From Ardenticatenaceae bacterium (GTDB lineage: Bacteria > Chloroflexota > Anaerolineae > Promineifilales > Promineifilaceae): 64,000 nucleotides of DNA. The translations under genes and the position numbers were made by a program. How positions within the stretch are numbered: the first letter of the stretch is position 1; each line of letters starts with the position of its first letter. Shown piece after piece: positions 60,969 through 64,000 of this stretch. The stretch lies in assembly GCA_011525915.1 (NCBI GenBank), contig WYBM01000071.1, forward strand, positions 1-64,000, given 5' to 3'. The notes beneath the pieces are model-generated. The model had not been told where the DNA came from. It made no database searches and worked only from the letters and a program-made list of their open reading frames with translations.

Positions 60969-61322
60969 ATGGCATCAATTTTCAGCAAAATTATCGCCGG
61001 GGAGATTCCAGGTGATATTGTTTATCGGGATGACCTGGTGACCGCGTTCCGGGACATCAACCCGCAGGCGCCCACACATATTCTGATCGTACCCAACAAG
61101 GAAATCCCCTCGGTAAATGACGTAACGGCCGCAGACGAAGCTGTCTTGGGGCGTATGTTCCTGGCAGCGCAGCAGATTGCCGCCCAGGAAGGCATTGCCG
61201 ACAATGGCTACCGGCTTATTGTTAATTGTGGCCAACACGGACACCAGGAAGTACTTCACGTGCACATGCACCTGATGGGTGGACGGCCGTTAGGCCCTAT
61301 GCTGTACCGTACATCCCGATGA
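60969..61322 (+). CDS. HIT-family (HINT-type) nucleotide hydrolase
   Basis: 117 residues from the ATG at 60969, with GGAGG ~7 nt upstream. FSKIIAGEIPGDIVYRDD at the start and the histidine triad HVHMHLMGG near the end identify a HINT-type purine phosphoramidase. Its stop overlaps the start of the ABC exporter (ATGA), so the two are co-translated. Confidence 0.94.
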   Translation: MASIFSKIIAGEIPGDIVYRDDLVTAFRDINPQAPTHILIVPNKEIPSVNDVTAADEAVLGRMFLAAQQIAAQEGIADNGYRLIVNCGQHGHQEVLHVHMHLMGGRPLGPMLYRTSR

Positions 61323-63133
61323 CGTTTCGCCTGCGCCGCCTGGGGCGGCAGTATGAGTCTGACCCAAACAGAGAAGCCAGACGCCTGAACCGGGAAAGCA
61401 TTCACACCTTCCGCCGGGTGATGGCCTATGTATGGCCGTACAGTCATTGGTTCACCATTTCTATCATCACCCTTGTTTTTAGTACCCTGCTGGGGTTGGT
61501 GCTGCCCCTGGTGGTACGCGGCCTGGTAGATGTGGTGTTGGTGGATGGTAACCTGTCTCGGCTGAACCAGTGGACGGCGGGTCTGTTTGTGATCTTCATC
61601 GTGCAAGCTATCTTCAGTTTTGCCCACCGCCTGTCATTGGCTTTTGTGGGCGAGCGGGCTATCGCCGACATTCGTATTGCGCTGTACACACACTTACAAC
61701 GGCTTTCCTTACGCTACTACGCCGATAACCGCACCGGCGAAATCATCTCCCGCCTGACCAACGACATTTCCCAACTGCAGGCGGCCATCACTGAAAATGT
61801 CATGGCTCTGCTGCGCCAGGCAATCACCCTGATGGGGGCGGCGGCCCTGCTCTTCTGGCTGAACTGGCAGCTTACGGCCATCATCCTCCTGGGCATTCCC
61901 CCGATTACACTGACCATGGTGGTGCTGGGCCGCCGCATTCGCCACGCCTCCAAAATGGTGCAAGATGCGCTGGCAGAAGCCGCCAACGTGGCCGAAGAAA
62001 CCACCTCTGGCGTGCGCATTGTCAAATCATTTGCCCGTGAAAGTTATGAGATTGGCCGTTTTTCAGCGAAGGTGAACGAAACGTTTGCTGCGGCGATGGT
62101 ACGGGCCAAAGTTTCGGCCATATTGGCGCCCATCATTGGCTTTTTAGCCTTTGCTTCCATTACGATCACGCTGTGGGTGGGCAGCTACCAGGTGATCCAG
62201 GGCAATCTGACGGCCGGGGGCCTGGTAGCTTACCTCATTTACACGATGATGGTGGCCACACCTATTGCCACATTGGCCGGTTTGTATACCCAATTTCAGG
62301 CGGCCTTAGGCTCTACAGAGCGGGTTTTTGGCCTGCTGGACACAGCGCCAGACATTGCTGACCGCCCAGATGCTTACCCCCTGCCGCCGGTAACAGGGCA
62401 GGTGTCGTTTGAAACGGTGGATTTTGATTATGTGGCCGCGGTGCCGGTGTTAAAAGGGGTGTCGTTTACGGCCGTGCCCGGTCAGGTAATAGCGTTGGTA
62501 GGGCCCAGCGGTGCCGGTAAAAGCACGTTGGTGAACCTGATTCCGCGCTTTTATGATGTGGCTGACGGCCGTGTGCTCATCGACGGCCATGACATCCGTG
62601 ATGTGACGCTGCACAGCCTGCGTGACCAGATCGGCATTGTGCCCCAGGAGACGTCTCTCTTTTCGGCCACCGTACTGGAAAATATCCGCTACGGCAAACT
62701 GGCCGCAACGATGGCCGAGGTTGAAGCAGCCGCACAAGCGGCCAATGCCCATGACTTTATCCTGAATGACTTGCCGGATGGTTACCAGACGCTGGTGGGG
62801 GAACGGGGGGTGAAGCTCAGCGGCGGCCAGCGCCAGCGGGTGGCCATTGCCCGAGCCATTCTCAAGAACCCGCGTATCCTCATTTTAGATGAAGCCACCT
62901 CGTCATTAGATAGTGAAAGCGAGAGCCTGGTACAGGAAGCGTTGGAGCGGTTGATGCACGGCCGCACCTCTTTTGTGATCGCCCATCGCCTCAGCACGGT
63001 GCTAAATGCTGACCAGATTATGGTGTTGGATCAGGGGCGCATTGTGGCCCAGGGAACCCATGAAGCATTGCTGCTAGACGCCGATGGCCTTTACCGCCGC
63101 CTTTATCAACTGCAATTTGAGAAAGTTTACTAA
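61319..63133 (+). CDS. ABC exporter, fused TM and ATPase domains (MsbA/type I)
   Basis: 604 residues from the ATG at 61319 overlapping the HIT stop. Six TM helices lie in ~30-315. The nucleotide-binding domain has Walker A GPSGAGKST, Q-loop IVPQETSLF, signature LSGGQRQR, Walker B ILILDEATSSLD and H-loop VIAHRLST. It works as a homodimer or with a partner to flip lipids or export compounds. Confidence 0.93.
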   Translation: MTFRLRRLGRQYESDPNREARRLNRESIHTFRRVMAYVWPYSHWFTISIITLVFSTLLGLVLPLVVRGLVDVVLVDGNLSRLNQWTAGLFVIFIVQAIFSFAHRLSLAFVGERAIADIRIALYTHLQRLSLRYYADNRTGEIISRLTNDISQLQAAITENVMALLRQAITLMGAAALLFWLNWQLTAIILLGIPPITLTMVVLGRRIRHASKMVQDALAEAANVAEETTSGVRIVKSFARESYEIGRFSAKVNETFAAAMVRAKVSAILAPIIGFLAFASITITLWVGSYQVIQGNLTAGGLVAYLIYTMMVATPIATLAGLYTQFQAALGSTERVFGLLDTAPDIADRPDAYPLPPVTGQVSFETVDFDYVAAVPVLKGVSFTAVPGQVIALVGPSGAGKSTLVNLIPRFYDVADGRVLIDGHDIRDVTLHSLRDQIGIVPQETSLFSATVLENIRYGKLAATMAEVEAAAQAANAHDFILNDLPDGYQTLVGERGVKLSGGQRQRVAIARAILKNPRILILDEATSSLDSESESLVQEALERLMHGRTSFVIAHRLSTVLNADQIMVLDQGRIVAQGTHEALLLDADGLYRRLYQLQFEKVY

Positions 63134-63154
63134 TACACTGCTGTGTACAAAAGG

Positions 63155-63191
63155 GCGCGTCTGCCAATGCCGAATTCATGGGCAGGCGCGC
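63155..63191 (+). terminator. Possible terminator hairpin after ABC exporter
   Basis: GCGCGTCTGCC (63155-63165) and GGCAGGCGCGC (63181-63191) pair with one wobble; a loose CTTTTCTTC stretch follows a few bases on. Confidence 0.35.
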
Positions 63192-63237
63192 TCGAAGTGA
63201 CCTTTTCTTCGGCAAAACGGGAAGCCATTTTAGACGG

Positions 63238-63720
63238 TCACTCAGTAAGCGGCGGGCGGCGTACCAGTGTCATAATGGCTGCGCCCAAGCCTATCAACAG
63301 CAAGATGGGGGCCAGCACAAACCAGCCAAGGAAGGGAAGCAGGGCAGCCGCTACCAGCAGGACGGCCGTTTTTATCAGAAGCTGCATACCGGTGACATTT
63401 TCCGCTTGGGGGTAGATGCGCTGGCGCAGCACCATTACCAGCCCGGCCAGGCCAACGGCAGCTAACGCCAGCAGGGCCAACACCAGCAGCAGCGCCAGCA
63501 GGCCACCACCATCACCACCCTGAGCAAGAACGGCAGCGATCACCAGAAAGAAGAGGGCGTTGACCAGCCCGATGATAAAAGAACGCCCTGGCATGGCCTG
63601 CATGATCTGGCCTACCTGTGTTACACGGCGGGGGATAAGGAACGGCAGTAACACCAGCAAGGCTGCTGTTGTGGCTGCACTGACGGTGATCACTGCGAAG
63701 AGCGCCATCATTTCACCCAT
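63238..63720 (-). CDS. Four-TM membrane protein of unknown function
   Basis: 160 residues from the ATG at 63720, with GGAGG 5 nt upstream. Four TM helices are visible (LFAVITVSAATTAALLVLL, GLVNALFFLVIAAVLAQ, LALLLVLALLALAAVGLAGL, LLVAAALLPFLGWFVLAPIL). No family recognised. It overlaps the previous gene by 8 bases, so the two are probably partners. Confidence 0.7.
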   Translation of the reverse strand: MGEMMALFAVITVSAATTAALLVLLPFLIPRRVTQVGQIMQAMPGRSFIIGLVNALFFLVIAAVLAQGGDGGGLLALLLVLALLALAAVGLAGLVMVLRQRIYPQAENVTGMQLLIKTAVLLVAAALLPFLGWFVLAPILLLIGLGAAIMTLVRRPPLTE

Positions 63721-64000
63721 GTGAACCTCCATTGGGATTGGTAAAGAGCAGACGATTGCCCCACAGCCAGATGACCAGAACCAGGCTCATAATCAGCGCC
63801 CACTGGTAAGTGGGCAGTTCAATTTGAGGCAGTGTGATGTGAACGTTTTGCCACACGGCCGTCACCCAGTTACTTACCGTCTCCCCCACCGTTAGTGCAG
63901 GCAGTTGAATGGGTGGCCAGGCTTGGCGTAGTATAGCTCGCCCCTGCTGCCACCCTGGTTGCAGCGTTCTCCAGAAGATGAGCATGAGCGTACCGGCGGT
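63713..64000 (-). CDS. Small membrane protein, 5' end probably outside window
   Basis: The frame is open to the right edge, with an internal ATG at 63985, so the start is uncertain. It ends in one TM helix (WALIMSLVLVIWLWGNRLLF) preceded by an amphipathic Pro-rich part. Translationally coupled to the four-TM protein. Function unknown. Confidence 0.55.
   Translation of the reverse strand, partial: TAGTLMLIFWRTLQPGWQQGRAILRQAWPPIQLPALTVGETVSNWVTAVWQNVHITLPQIELPTYQWALIMSLVLVIWLWGNRLLFTNPNGGSHG

Overview
The window looks like a chromosome piece from an uncultured Chloroflexota bacterium (Anaerolineae-like). This is inference from gene content, not from a marker gene. Supporting signs are acidic-linker substrate-binding proteins next to livF and a PaaK-like ligase, FG-GAP and BNR secreted proteins, effector-associated domains, LCP and SPFH proteins, many lipoproteins, and many short dispersed inverted repeats between genes. 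GC content is moderate, a little above half. The palindrome ACGGCCGT occurs about 90 times by hand count, inside genes and between them, where about one copy is expected by chance.

Layout. 1-4.7 kb: end of a Liv-type uptake locus (chimeric binding protein, LivF, PaaK-like ligase, BKACE enzyme). 4.7-11.3 kb: a 1.7-kilo-residue transmembrane FG-GAP receptor with a cytoplasmic P-loop ATPase, and a second P-loop ATPase with an OmpR-type DNA-binding tail, separated by six 16-bp dyad repeats. 11.3-18.5 kb: a ubiquitin-like/BNR pair, a DinB-fold protein behind an SOS-type promoter, a UvrD-like helicase, and an ECF sigma factor coupled to an MFS exporter. 18.8-25.1 kb: an accessory region with a secreted PPC protein, a duplicated small membrane protein and its leader, a DUF151-EAD protein, a 91-bp MITE with 9-bp target duplication, and a Roco gene that has lost its LRR and GTPase parts, ending at tRNA-Glu. 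25.3-45.4 kb: mostly minus-strand housekeeping and envelope genes (GT2, thrC, nuclease, glycosidase, lipoproteins, beta-lactamase fold, tRNA nucleotidyltransferase, M28 peptidase, SPFH, homocysteine methyltransferase/MTHFR, LCP). It includes a DsbA-like/cyclophilin lipoprotein whose CxxC motif reads TGA-x-x-C. 45.7-64 kb: moaA, a histidine kinase, clpS, an FtsX-type ABC system, a DapF-like protein lacking both catalytic cysteines, a GNAT, aconitase, a PEP/pyruvate-binding protein, HIT, an ABC exporter and membrane proteins.

The observations most worth following are: the candidate selenocysteine UxxC lipoprotein at 31448-32722; the FG-GAP receptor/ATPase-regulator pair with its iteron array; the ACGGCCGT palindrome; the Ser/Ser DapF homologue; and two promoters carrying GAAC-N4-GTTC operators, one of them in front of a DinB-fold gene. 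Restriction-modification and Roco fragments suggest a decayed defence region. No intact restriction-modification system, CRISPR array, complete insertion sequence or rRNA is visible.
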